Shown here: positions 26,893-36,218 of the stretch, in pieces
Numbering within the stretch: the first letter of the stretch is position 1
How the letters are laid out: every line of letters begins with the position of its first letter
NCBI RefSeq assembly: GCF_030915505.1
Contig: NZ_CP133265.1
Coordinates: 4,182,001-4,246,000 of the forward strand
Origin: Neobacillus sp. OS1-2
Lineage (GTDB): Bacteria > Bacillota > Bacilli > Bacillales > Cytobacillaceae
Length of the DNA stretch: 64,000 nt
Reading direction: 5' to 3'
Made by a program: the position numbers and the translations under genes
The notes under the pieces: model-generated
Told to the model about the DNA's origin: nothing
What the model saw: only the letters and a program-made list of their open reading frames with translations
Database searches by the model: none

Positions 26893-27294
26893 TTGATCGC
26901 CTTAGCAGACTCTACACGCCAAGAGTTACTTGACCAAATTGCTTTACGAGGACAAGTAACAGCAAGCACATTAACAACTACCCTGGAAGAACCTTGGACA
27001 ACATCACATCATAAACTATTGTATCAATTCATGAGGGTGTTCAGGATGAGGAACATAGGGGAGATACAAATCCAACCATATATCGGGCAAGCATGGACTG
27101 GTAAACATGTTATCTTGCTTCATTGTACTACTGATAATCAATACATCAGTCTTTATAAAAGTTATCACGCACCGATTGAGCCGCCCCGTCCCAATTGTGC
27201 GGAAACGCTCTCGCAATTACTAAGCATTGGGTATCGCATAATGGCCATTACGCCACTATCATCGAATCAAATTCAATATTTTTTAGTACTTTGA
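26893..27294 (+). pseudogene. chimeric frame: ArsR-type regulator start joined to unknown small protein
   Basis: From a TTG the first 28 residues (ALADSTRQELLDQIALRGQV) match the first helices of ArsR regulators, but the recognition helix is missing. The later part, from the ATG at 27046 with GAGGGTG before it, reads MRNIGEIQIQPYIGQAWTGK and continues as an unrecognised 82-residue protein. Most likely a regulator remnant overlapping a separate small gene (27046-27294). Confidence 0.4.
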
Positions 27295-27520
27295 TTTCGG
27301 AAACACGCGTCCGTAATGGAGCCTAAACTATTTGTCTACCTTTTTTGGTCAGTTCAGTAAATAAATAGGGCATGGGCAGCTCTTGTCAAATGGTTAAATG
27401 AATGGTAAGATTTTGTTGCTGTAAAAATAAAACGTAATGAGGTGAGGATAATGCAAACAAAAAAATATACGTCCTATCCTCATATTGCTTTTTAGTTATT
27501 TTTTTTACGAATACATTAAC

Positions 27521-27634
27521 ATTAGGCTCTGAGGGGAGGATTCACTCTCAGGGCTTTTATATTTAGGCAGAAGGGATGTTTAAGCTTTCTTGCCGGTTTA
27601 TAACAGCTACTTATGGAGTGGCTGTTATTTTTTT
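27521..27634 (+). ncRNA. structured small-RNA candidate, copy 2
   Basis: Close copy of 21551-21672: ATTAGGCTCTGAGG, ACTCTCAGGGCTT, ATATTTAGGCAGAAGG, GCTTTCTTGCCG and the terminator ACAGCTAC/GTGGCTGT with T-run are shared. The region between the second and third stems is shorter. A 14-residue frame with a strong GAGGTGAGGATA ribosome site (ATG at 27451) lies just upstream, followed by a T-rich run, and could be a leader peptide. Confidence 0.6.
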
Positions 27635-27737
27635 GTTTTCCGTTATTCATCGCTTTCCAAATATGAAAGGATGATATTTTATTAAAAGACTAGCTCACTA
27701 TTTTCGTTTATTACAATCCGGACAGTCCTCTTACGGT

Positions 27738-29369
27738 ATGATATATGAGGATCCCATCTATTGGGATAATGATGTTGCCTATTACATTGAACCGACACAT
27801 AAACTCACACCGGATAAACCATGTATCACCATAAAAATACCTTTTGACCGTCTCGGTTTAGATGAACATATGGATCAAGTTGTTCTCTCCGATTTTGCAT
27901 TAAGAGAATGGGTTGATTATATAGAGGAATTAAATCAATCGATTTATAACCGCTCACGAACTGATAAAGAAAATGGTGCTTTTTATTGTTTTCGTCCAAC
28001 CAATGTGGTGTTGAAACGTAATGCGTCCCATGTTGAAGTCATCTCGGAAACATGGTATGTATGCTTAATGATTACCGTCCAACTTCCATTCAAGAATAAC
28101 AATAAAGCTATGCGCATGCTCTGCAAAATGCTTCCAAAAGAAGTGGAGAAGTTTATTGTCAAATTTGATCTCATCCGATTAAATGATGCCTATGAATGGG
28201 TAAAAAAACAAAATTTGATTCGCGAATGGCTAAAATCCAGTGGTTATTGTGCCTTTATTGGGAATGGCAGCATTTTGCCAAGAAATAAAGACAACAGCGG
28301 GCCACTAGAGGGTGCCTTGCCTTTTACATCCCCAGAGGATGTGGAAGTGGAAATTGGTGGCTTGCGAGGAATGGGAATAAAACAGGGTGTGACGGTCATC
28401 ACCGGCGGTGGTTATTCGGGTAAAAGCACTTTGCTGGATGCACTCAATTCGGGGATTTACAATCACATCATCGGTGACGGACGAGAATTTGTGTTGACAG
28501 ATCAAAGTGCAATGGAAATAGCTGCAGAGGAAGGCCGTTCGATAAAAAATATCAATATTACGCCCTTCATCAAATGGGTACCCAATCGTTCGACTGAACA
28601 GTTTTCGACTGACTTCGCCTCAGGTTCCACTTCTCAAGCCGCCAATATTATGGAGGCAATCAACTACGGGTGTAAGCTTCTTCTGATGGATGAAGACAGA
28701 AGTGCGACGAATTTTATGATTCAAGACAGCAAAATGCGTGCATTAATCAAGCATGAACCCATAATACCTTTTACGGAACGTGTTAGGGAGCTATATGAGG
28801 CCGTTGGCGTATCGTCCGTTCTTGTGATTGGAGGTAGCGCTGAATTTTTATCCGTTGCCGATCACATCATCCTAATGGACAATTTTGTGCCAAAAAACGT
28901 TACTCAGGAAGCAAAAGATTTATGTAAACACGACAAACCACGTGAACCCATCCCCCATACAAAATGGGAGATAGAAAGAACAATAACCACCGACCACTTT
29001 TCGAGCTATCCACAGGACAGTGGGACAGAAAGGCTGATCGTTTCATCCATGGGATATATGATGATAGGGGATGAACAAATTGATATCAGAGGGCTTTACA
29101 ATATCACATCACAAGCCCAGCTTGTAGCTATTGCCTTTTTACTTCGAAAAATCGCGATAAGTAATCAGGATCGCCACATCTTTCTTCATGAAAAGATTAA
29201 AAGAGCTCTCGAAGAGATGGAGAGAGAAGGAGTGGATCGTGTATTTTCTTCCTTCTTTCCTGGTTTCGAAAGATGGCTTGAACTACCAAGAATCAATGAA
29301 GTATTATCTGTCATAAACCGAATGAGACAGTTGGATTTTATTCAGCTTGAGCCTTCTGAACACCTATAA
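27738..29369 (+). CDS. ABC-class ATPase (COG3044 type)
   Basis: 543 residues from this ATG. Features: an N-terminal beta-rich region, VTVITGGGYSGKSTLLDALN (Walker A), ITPFIKWVPNRSTEQFSTDF and ASGSTSQAANIMEAINYGCK (signature-like), LLLMDEDRSATNFM (Walker B) and VLVIGGSAEFLSVADHIILM. This set defines the predicted ABC-class ATPases of unknown role, possibly nucleic-acid related. Coding text continues upstream in frame (KRLAHYFRLLQSGQSSYG) to a stop at 27672; an ATT at 27681, ten bases after GAAAGG, may be the true start, or a one-base indel in the TTTT run separates the ATG at 27671. The ATG used here has no ribosome site. Confidence 0.85.
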   Translation: MIYEDPIYWDNDVAYYIEPTHKLTPDKPCITIKIPFDRLGLDEHMDQVVLSDFALREWVDYIEELNQSIYNRSRTDKENGAFYCFRPTNVVLKRNASHVEVISETWYVCLMITVQLPFKNNNKAMRMLCKMLPKEVEKFIVKFDLIRLNDAYEWVKKQNLIREWLKSSGYCAFIGNGSILPRNKDNSGPLEGALPFTSPEDVEVEIGGLRGMGIKQGVTVITGGGYSGKSTLLDALNSGIYNHIIGDGREFVLTDQSAMEIAAEEGRSIKNINITPFIKWVPNRSTEQFSTDFASGSTSQAANIMEAINYGCKLLLMDEDRSATNFMIQDSKMRALIKHEPIIPFTERVRELYEAVGVSSVLVIGGSAEFLSVADHIILMDNFVPKNVTQEAKDLCKHDKPREPIPHTKWEIERTITTDHFSSYPQDSGTERLIVSSMGYMMIGDEQIDIRGLYNITSQAQLVAIAFLLRKIAISNQDRHIFLHEKIKRALEEMEREGVDRVFSSFFPGFERWLELPRINEVLSVINRMRQLDFIQLEPSEHL

Positions 29370-29604
29370 TTACCATATAACTAATTGATTGTCTTGATAA
29401 GGTATTCACTCAACCTGAAAGAGTAGTCGTTGTATCCGGCTCGCAGCAAGCCCTAAAAGTGCGTTCAAAGAAATGTGGAAAAATTCAAGTAAATGCGTCC
29501 ATGTTTTATCCGACCTAGTGTTATAATTTATGAGGAAAAAGGTTATTAAATAGTTATAGACTATAATGATAAAAAAGAAAAATATACGTAGGAGGAGTGT
29601 TTTA

Positions 29605-29973
29605 ATGGTTGCAACGCAGGCAATTCTGCAATGGACTTTCATCTCTGAATGTCCGATTCCAAATGATGTGAATGAATTATTAGTGGATGGTGAAGTGGCA
29701 ATAGCTGCTTACAAAACCATTCGTGACAGTGCCATCTTCACGAATAAACGATTGATCGTAAGAGATGCTCAGGGGTTAACAGGGAAAAAGGTTGAGATTT
29801 ATTCTTTGCCCTATTCATCCATCAATATGTGGTCAACGGAGAATGCCGGGAGTTTCTTTGATGTAAATGCGGAGGTTGAATTATGGACCAGGGCAGGCCA
29901 CATTAAGGTAAATCTTAAAAAAGGTGTTGATATTCGTAAGTTTGATAAACTAATTGCAAATGCACTCCTTTAA
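29605..29973 (+). CDS. PH-domain protein (bacterial PH family)
   Basis: 122 residues. The block VDGEVAIAAYKTIRDSAIFT, then NKRLIVRDAQGLTGKKVEIY and SLPYSSINMWSTENAG is the beta-barrel core of bacterial pleckstrin-homology proteins. AGGAGGAGT before the ATG at 29605 fixes the start over the in-frame ATG at 29566. Cytoplasmic, function not known; relatives are often stress-induced. The gene is followed by a strong terminator at 30050. Confidence 0.88.
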   Translation: MVATQAILQWTFISECPIPNDVNELLVDGEVAIAAYKTIRDSAIFTNKRLIVRDAQGLTGKKVEIYSLPYSSINMWSTENAGSFFDVNAEVELWTRAGHIKVNLKKGVDIRKFDKLIANALL

Positions 29974-30049
29974 TGTGGTGTTTTCCTTTCCACCTGTTTC
30001 ATCAGGAAATAAGTGGTAGGCTGTTCGTTTATCCAAGGTTGTATCATCC

Positions 30050-30090
30050 AATAGGTGATGCCCTAAAGGGTGTCACCTATTTACTTTTTT
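30050..30090 (+). terminator. intrinsic terminator
   Basis: AATAGGTGA (30050-30058) and TCACCTATT (30073-30081), with inner GCCC/GGGT pairing, followed by TACTTTTTT. Confidence 0.8.
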
Positions 30091-30165
30091 CAGAGTAAAA
30101 GAAAAAACAACGCTTGGGTGAGTGCCGATGGAATCGATTTGGAATAAATCCTATAGCTCAACCGA

Positions 30166-30483
30166 TTATTTCTTTTTGACTTTTATTAGTCCTTTCCCTA
30201 AATTACCCTTTTCAAAATAGCAAATGACTACATCATCGACTTTTATTTTCTCATCGGAAACAATCTTTTGAGTAGAAAAAATGATCTCTGTCCCGTCATT
30301 CCTTTTTCCATAGTACCGAATACCTTCAATTTTGCTAATTGAATATTCTTCTGTGATATATTCTACGGAATCGTTGTTTTTCGTATTTGGGCTGGTCACA
30401 GGAGCAACTGTATGGTTTTTAAGTAAAATTAATATTAGTAAAACTAAGGAAAGTACTCCAAGGATCATTATTCTTTTGAACAT
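30166..30483 (-). CDS. hypothetical single-pass membrane protein, 105 residues
   Basis: One N-terminal hydrophobic helix (IMILGVLSLVLLILILL) followed by a short extracytoplasmic domain with ISKIEGIRYYGKRNDGTEII and a lysine-rich end. GGGAGGTAG before the ATG on the minus strand is a good ribosome site. No family is recognised; it is similar in design to small Bacillus proteins of unknown role. Nothing around it suggests a pathway. Confidence 0.65.
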   Translation of the reverse strand: MFKRIMILGVLSLVLLILILLKNHTVAPVTSPNTKNNDSVEYITEEYSISKIEGIRYYGKRNDGTEIIFSTQKIVSDEKIKVDDVVICYFEKGNLGKGLIKVKKK

Positions 30484-30609
30484 GTTACTCTACCTCCCTC
30501 TATGTATTGTAAGAGATGCAAGAAGAAAGTAAATCCAACTATTTTCCCTTAGTCTTTATACCTACAGTCTTTAAAAGGCTTACAAAACACAGGCTCAAGT
30601 CTGTCTTTT

Positions 30610-30930
30610 TTATCCATTCATTTCAATCCCGTTTTCTATATAGATGGTGTTTTGTAATCCGGTTTGGTTTACCAGATAGTCACTAACATTTTTTGCAGCC
30701 CTTCTGATCATCACGTCGAGTTCTGGATTGTCAAACACTCGTGCGAAGCAGCGGATGATCAAGGTATCATTTTCATTAAACAGCTGATAATAGACATTTT
30801 CTTTATGTGTCTTCGAAAAACAGTGGATAAATAGATATTCATCTGTTGGTTCAAATCCATTTATCTTCAATTCTTTATGAACTATTCGGTTTACTTCCGT
30901 GATTTGAATCTCTGAAAGATTTAATCTCAT
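30610..30930 (-). CDS. hypothetical protein, about 106 residues
   Basis: Soluble, mixed alpha/beta by appearance, starting MRLNLSEIQITEVNRIVHKE with the centre EYLFIHCFSKTHKENVYYQL. The ATG at 30930 is preferred over a GTG at 30945 because GGGTGAAGC precedes it. Not recognised. It is monocistronic between two intergenic gaps. Confidence 0.6.
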   Translation of the reverse strand: MRLNLSEIQITEVNRIVHKELKINGFEPTDEYLFIHCFSKTHKENVYYQLFNENDTLIIRCFARVFDNPELDVMIRRAAKNVSDYLVNQTGLQNTIYIENGIEMNG

Positions 30931-31172
30931 ATTAGCTTCACCCACTTATTGTTTGATTTGAATTTCCTCTATTTTCATTATATGAAAATTCGAGGTCGCC
31001 AGTCACCAAACCGAATTGAACTCTTTTTCATGATTGAATGATTCAAACATCCCATTCAATAAATGAGTAGCGGTCTTTTCCCGAGAATCTGTAAGGCGGA
31101 AGGTCAATCCGTGTATAAGTTGCACCTATTCTAATCAACTTAAGAAATAGATAAATTAGAAGAAGGTGTAGT

Positions 31173-32279
31173 ATGGTGAAAAATTGTTATCGGTCATTCC
31201 CCATCATTTCTTTATGCATGGCCATATTTCTACTGTCATCGTGTAGCGGGATCCAAGGTAAAAAGGAACACAAAAATGATAAAACTCCTCGTGAAGTTTT
31301 AGGTTTCTACACAGAAAAGGAAGGAACGTTTCCTAGCTCTCAACCGACAGTTAACTCGCAATCTGCCAATTTAAGCATCATTGCGCCTTTTTGGTATAAG
31401 CTTGATGATAAACGTCCAGGCAATCTTATTGCTTCCGTTCCATCAGATCATAAAAGAAAGGTTATTCAAAGTGCTCATGATAAAAACCTGAAAGTCTATA
31501 TGGTTGTCCATAATCTCTTTTATGAAACGGTGGAGAAAGGCAAGCAGGTAGCGAGTAATGTACTCGATAACAATCACAACAGTGATGTTTTCATCCAGAA
31601 CTTACGCAATGAAATGAATCAGTTTAACTATGATGGTATGAATGTGGATATGGAAAATTTGAATTTGGCTGACCGAGATTCCTTTAGTCAACTGATCAAA
31701 AAATTGTCTGATGCTGTGCATCGTGATGGAAAAGTAGTAACGGTTTCAGTCCCGGCAAACACAGGGGATTCCCGAGCTAATCCTTGGTCACCGTGGTTTG
31801 ATTACGAAAAACTTGGTCAATATTCGGATGGGTTAATGATGATGACTTACGATGAGCACAACCCAAGAACAACCCCCGGATCAACCGCATCTGTCGATTG
31901 GACAGTGGCAACAATTCGTTATGCATTGAAACAGGGAGTACCACCATCAAAAATGTTACTTGGTATTGCGGGTTATGGATGGGACTGGGATACAACCGCA
32001 GGCAAGACCAAGTATAGCTCCTATAAAGAGCTAATGGGTCAGAAAACAAAGTATAAAGCAAACGTGATATGGGACTCCCGTTCACAAACACCCTATTTTG
32101 ATTATATAGATGAAGCCCAACATAGCCACCAAGTTTGGTTTGAGAATAGTGAAAGTCTGCAGTACAAACTAGACCTTGTAGAAAAATTTCATTTACGGGG
32201 GATCGGGATTTGGCGGCTTGGCTTAGAAGACCCCATGTACTGGAAGACTATCCCCGAGAAAATAAAAGTAAAAAAGTAA
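31173..32279 (+). CDS. GH18-family glycoside hydrolase lipoprotein
   Basis: 368 residues. A signal peptide with lipobox LLSSC (Cys24) anchors it outside the membrane. The body is a chitinase-like TIM barrel; YDGMNVDMENL near residue 153 carries the DxxxDxE-type catalytic motif ending in Glu, and LMMMTYDEHN and LLGIAGYGWDWDT are typical of the SleL/YaaH/YdhD branch, whose members cut peptidoglycan N-acetylglucosamine in spore cortex or cell wall. No LysM domains are present. GAAGGTGTAGT precedes the ATG. A strong terminator lies 110 bases downstream. Confidence 0.9.
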   Translation: MVKNCYRSFPIISLCMAIFLLSSCSGIQGKKEHKNDKTPREVLGFYTEKEGTFPSSQPTVNSQSANLSIIAPFWYKLDDKRPGNLIASVPSDHKRKVIQSAHDKNLKVYMVVHNLFYETVEKGKQVASNVLDNNHNSDVFIQNLRNEMNQFNYDGMNVDMENLNLADRDSFSQLIKKLSDAVHRDGKVVTVSVPANTGDSRANPWSPWFDYEKLGQYSDGLMMMTYDEHNPRTTPGSTASVDWTVATIRYALKQGVPPSKMLLGIAGYGWDWDTTAGKTKYSSYKELMGQKTKYKANVIWDSRSQTPYFDYIDEAQHSHQVWFENSESLQYKLDLVEKFHLRGIGIWRLGLEDPMYWKTIPEKIKVKK

Positions 32280-32388
32280 GGGAACGGACATCCCATTTTT
32301 GATGCTGATTTTTAACCCCGTAAAACGCTACTTTTGCGATCAAAAATGAAATTGGGAAGCGATTTTGCACGTTTGATGTATCTATGCA

Positions 32389-32422
32389 GAGTAGCCTTAC
32401 TAGGGGCTACTCTATTTTTTTT
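32389..32422 (+). terminator. intrinsic terminator after the GH18 gene
   Basis: AGAGTAGCC (32389-32397) pairs with GGGCTACTCT (32404-32413), followed by eight Ts. Confidence 0.8.
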
Positions 32423-32563
32423 ATGTTTTGACTACAAACATTCAAATTACAAAATTTGTGGTCTTAAATAATGTTGCCCGGCATGCTAAAATGAATAAAC
32501 TAAATGAAACAAAGAATCGTATCTTAGATTAAGATCTTCCGATACTAATAGGTGTGATGAAGT

Positions 32564-33250
32564 TTGAGAAAAATAAAAGCAATAATCATGATTTCGGCTC
32601 TACTTACTGTGTGTATTCTTCTTCCTTTTTTTCTTCTTGATCGAAATCATGCAAGCAATGAAACAGTTACAACCGTTGCGACCGCTGAAACTGAACAAGT
32701 GGAAAAAACCAAAGATATTGCTCCTAAAGAAGAAGAGAGGCCATTAGTAGACCATGCCATTAAGCAGGAAAGCCAAAAACCCTTCACCGATCAGAGCAAG
32801 AAAAAGGTAAGGGAAGTCGTGAATGGTGTGGTTGATTTCCTCGAAAAAGATCAAAAGATTGTCGCAATTGGAGACTCGCTTACGGAAGGTGTAGGAGATG
32901 AAACAAAGAGCGGCGGATATGTCGGGATCCTAAATCACACGTTTGAGGATCAAAACCTGACGATCAAAATAGAGAATTTCGGTAAAAAAGGAAACCGTTC
33001 GGATCAGTTACTTAAGCGGCTGGAAAATAAAGAAATTGCCACTGCTATCTCAAAGGCTGATATTGTTTTCATAACAATTGGCGCCAATGATATTATGAAA
33101 GTATTAAAAAGCAATTTTACAACCCTTTCACTAGAACCTTTCCAAATAGAAAGAGTGGAATATACAGAACGATTGACAGCCATTTTGAATAAAATGACCG
33201 AATTGAACCCAGATGCCCATATTTATTTAATCGGATTTTATAATCCTTTT
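32564..33250 (+). pseudogene. SGNH/GDSL hydrolase, N-terminal part, split by a transposon
   Basis: Starts at TTG after an AGGTG ribosome site. A membrane helix (ALLTVCILLPFFLL) and a charged linker precede the hydrolase domain with the catalytic-serine motif VAIGDSLTEG near residue 103 and FITIGANDIM near 170. After IYLIGFYNPF the frame enters the transposon at 33251. The missing end, with the Asp-His pair, resumes in the same frame at 44895 once the 5-base duplication CTTTT is removed. The intact protein would resemble YpmR-type lipases/esterases of Bacillus. The fragment alone lacks two catalytic residues and is probably inactive. Confidence 0.92.
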
Positions 33251-33288
33251 GGGGTACCGTCAGGAAAATGCGGATTTACAACGCTAAG
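33251..33288 (+). repeat. left terminal inverted repeat of outer transposon
   Basis: Begins with GGGG and ends ACGCTAAG, the Tn3-family pattern; pairs with 44852-44889. Confidence 0.93.
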
Positions 33289-33324
33289 CCCTTTTTCTTG
33301 ACGATTCCCCCGATTTTAACAACG

Positions 33325-36119
33325 TTAAGAAAGTTTTAGTGGTCTTAAAGAATCTAATAAAATCGCTTTCTCCGAATTAAAATGGTATTCTCCTAGTAAA
33401 TTAATATGCTCCCAGCCTAAAGGTGACATATGGTGTAATAAATCCTCATTAAAATTACGTGTCCGTTTTTGATATTCAACTGCTTTTGTTAGATGTAGAG
33501 TATTCCAGATACTGATGACATTGATGATTATGTTTAAGGCACTGGCCCTTTGCAATTGATGCTGTATAGTTCGCTCCCGAAGTTCTCCTTGTTTTCCGAA
33601 GAAAATAGCTCTCGCGAGTCCATTCATGGCTTCTCCTTTATTCAATCCTTTTTGTATTTTCCTTCTTAAAGATTCATCCGAAATGTAATTCAGAATAAAG
33701 ATCGTTTTTTCTATTCTGCCCATCTCACGTAAAGCTGTAGCTAAGCTGTTTTGTCTTGAATAAGAACCTAGTTTCCCCATAATAAGGGATGCTGAAACTG
33801 TTCCTTCTCTTATAGAATGAGCTAATCGCAAAACATCTTCATAATTTTCTTTAATGACCTTTGTATTTATTTGTCCACGTAAAATGGCATCTAGTTTTGG
33901 ATACTCACTTGCTTTATCTATTGTAAATAATTTTGAGTCCGATAAATCTCTTATTCTTGGGGCAAATTTAAATCCTAATAAATGGGTCAATCCGAAAATT
34001 TGGTCTGTGTAACCGGCTGTGTCTGTATAATGCTCTTCTATGTTTAAATCTGTCTCATGATGTAATAAACCATCCAAAACATGAATGGCATCCCTTGAAT
34101 TAGTATGAATAATCTTTGTGTAGTAAGAAGAGAATTGATCACTTGTAAATCGATAAATGGTGGTTCCTTTTCCAGTTCCGTAATGTGGGTTTGCATCTGC
34201 ATGTAGTGATGAAACACCTAGCTGCATCCTCATACCATCTGACGAGGATGTTGTACCGTCGCCCCAATAGGAAGACAATTGTAATTTGTGATGAAAATTT
34301 ACTAATACGGCTTGGGCTTTATTCATTGCGTCTTCATACATACGCCATTGAGAAACATTGGCTAGTTGCTTATATGTAAGTCCGGGTGTTGCTTCAGCCA
34401 TCTTACTCAATCCAATATTCATTCCCATTCCTAAAAGGGCAGCCATGATAATGATCGTTTCTTCTTTATCTGGCTTTCGATTATTGGAAGCATGAGTGAA
34501 TTGCTCGTGAAATCCTGTTAAATAAGCAACATCCATGAGTAAGTCGGTTAATTTTACTCTTGGGAGCATCTGATAAAGACCTGCACTAAATTTCTTTGCT
34601 TCTTCTGGAACATCTTTTTCTAAGCGTGAAATTGATAGCTTTCCTTTTTCAAGAGAAATTCCATCTAACTTGTTGGAATTGGCAGATACCCACTTTAATC
34701 TTTCATTAAGGCTGTTAGTTCTCTCTGTCATATAGTCTTCGAATGATAAACTAACTGATAACCTCGTATTTCCCTTCGTTTGATTCCATGTATCCTCTGA
34801 AAACAAATATTCCTCAAAATCTCTATATTGTCTACTGCCCACAATGGAAACATCTCCAGCCCGAACATGTTCCCTTAGTTCTGTTAAGACGGCCATTTCA
34901 TAATAATGACGATTGATTGTACCGTCATCCTCATATAAGTGTTTTTTCCAACGCTTTGAGATAAAGTCCACAGGTGAGTTATCAGGTACTTTTCGCTTTC
35001 CAGAATCGTTCATACCTCGGATAATCTCTACAGCTTGTAAAAGTGGTTCATTTGCCTTTGTAGAATGAAATTCCAATACCCTTAATAGCGTTGGCGTATA
35101 TTTTCTAAGTGAATAAAATCGTTTTTGTAATAAGTCCAAATAGTCATAGTCAGCAGGACGTGCAAGCTCTTGAGCTTCTTCTACCGAAGAGACAAAAGAA
35201 TTCCATTCAATAACTGATTCTAAAACCTCAAAAACGTCTAATTTTTCCTCTTTTGCTTTGATCAAAGCTTGTCCGATGTTCGTAAAGTGTATAACTTTCT
35301 CATTTAGCTTTTTACCGTTTTGTTTCTGAATTTCTTCTTGAGCCTTACGGCCTTTTGATAACAGACTGAGTATTTGTCTGTCATGAATTTCAAAGGCTTT
35401 ATCCGTTAACTCCTGAGTAAGGTGTAGTAAATAGACGGTTAATATCGAATATCGTTTATATTCATGAAAGTCACGGAACGCATAAGGCTCATATCTTGAA
35501 CCTAAGCGAGATAGCTGTAACAAGCGATTGCGATGCAAATGACTAATTTGTACCGTTTCTAATTCCATTCCTCGTATGTATTCGAGTCGTTCTATTACTT
35601 TTAGAAATGTTTCGGGTGAAGGATGACCCGGTGGTTCCTTTAACCAACCCAATATCGTTTTATTGGATTCGGATGGATGTTGCGAAGTAATGATTTCTTC
35701 AAGCTTTTCTTTTTGCTCATTTGTTAGAGATTGACTAACCGTATTAAACAGCTTCTTTTCAGCCATTTCTCTCGCCTCCCACACTATTCTTTCAAGTGTA
35801 GTGATAGCAGGCAGTATAATTTTGTTTTTTCTTAGAAAATCTATGCATTCATGTAATAGATGAATGGCATCACCATTTTCCAAAGCTAATTGATGAAGAT
35901 GCTTAAATGTTATTCGATATTCTTTCAGAGTAAAAGTTACAAAGTTGTATTCACTTCGAATTTCTTTCAAATGATCCCAAAGTGTATTTTCTCTTTGAGG
36001 ATAATGACTAAGCGAAGACGGAGTGGTACCGATTTGTTTCTATATATAATGTATGACTAAATCTGGGATGCTTTTGATATGGGTGTATGGCCAACCGGGA
36101 TATCGAAGAACGGCTAATT
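33325..36119 (-). pseudogene. outer Tn3-family transposase, 3' part (split and carrying a stop)
   Basis: The longest open stretch is 33325-35970 (881 residues). It contains the Tn3 DDE core: WGDGTTSSSDGMRMQLGVSS with the first Asp, HYTDTAGYTDQIFGL with the second, and NGLARAIFFGKQGELRER with the Glu. Upstream, in frame, are AVLRYPGWPYTHIKSIP and then TAG at 36040-36042 (in IHYI-stop-KQIG), then the inner transposon at 36120. The first 58 codons lie at 41909-42082. The gene is thus broken twice and should not yield full-length transposase. Confidence 0.93.
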
Positions 36120-36157
36120 GGGGTACTGCCGACAAAACGCAGATATTATACGCTAAA
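36120..36157 (+). repeat. left terminal inverted repeat of inner transposon
   Basis: GGGG start, ends TACGCTAAA; mirrors 41871-41908. Confidence 0.93.
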
Positions 36158-36178
36158 GAACTTTTCAGAAGGTAAAGC

Positions 36179-36218
36179 CCTGATTTTTCTACGTTAAGCA
36201 GAAAAATCAGGTTTTTTT
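36179..36218 (+). terminator. terminator just inside the inner transposon
   Basis: CCTGATTTTTCT (36179-36190) pairs with AGAAAAATCAGG (36200-36211), then seven Ts on the plus strand. It would shield the transposase gene from outside transcription running against it. Confidence 0.75.
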
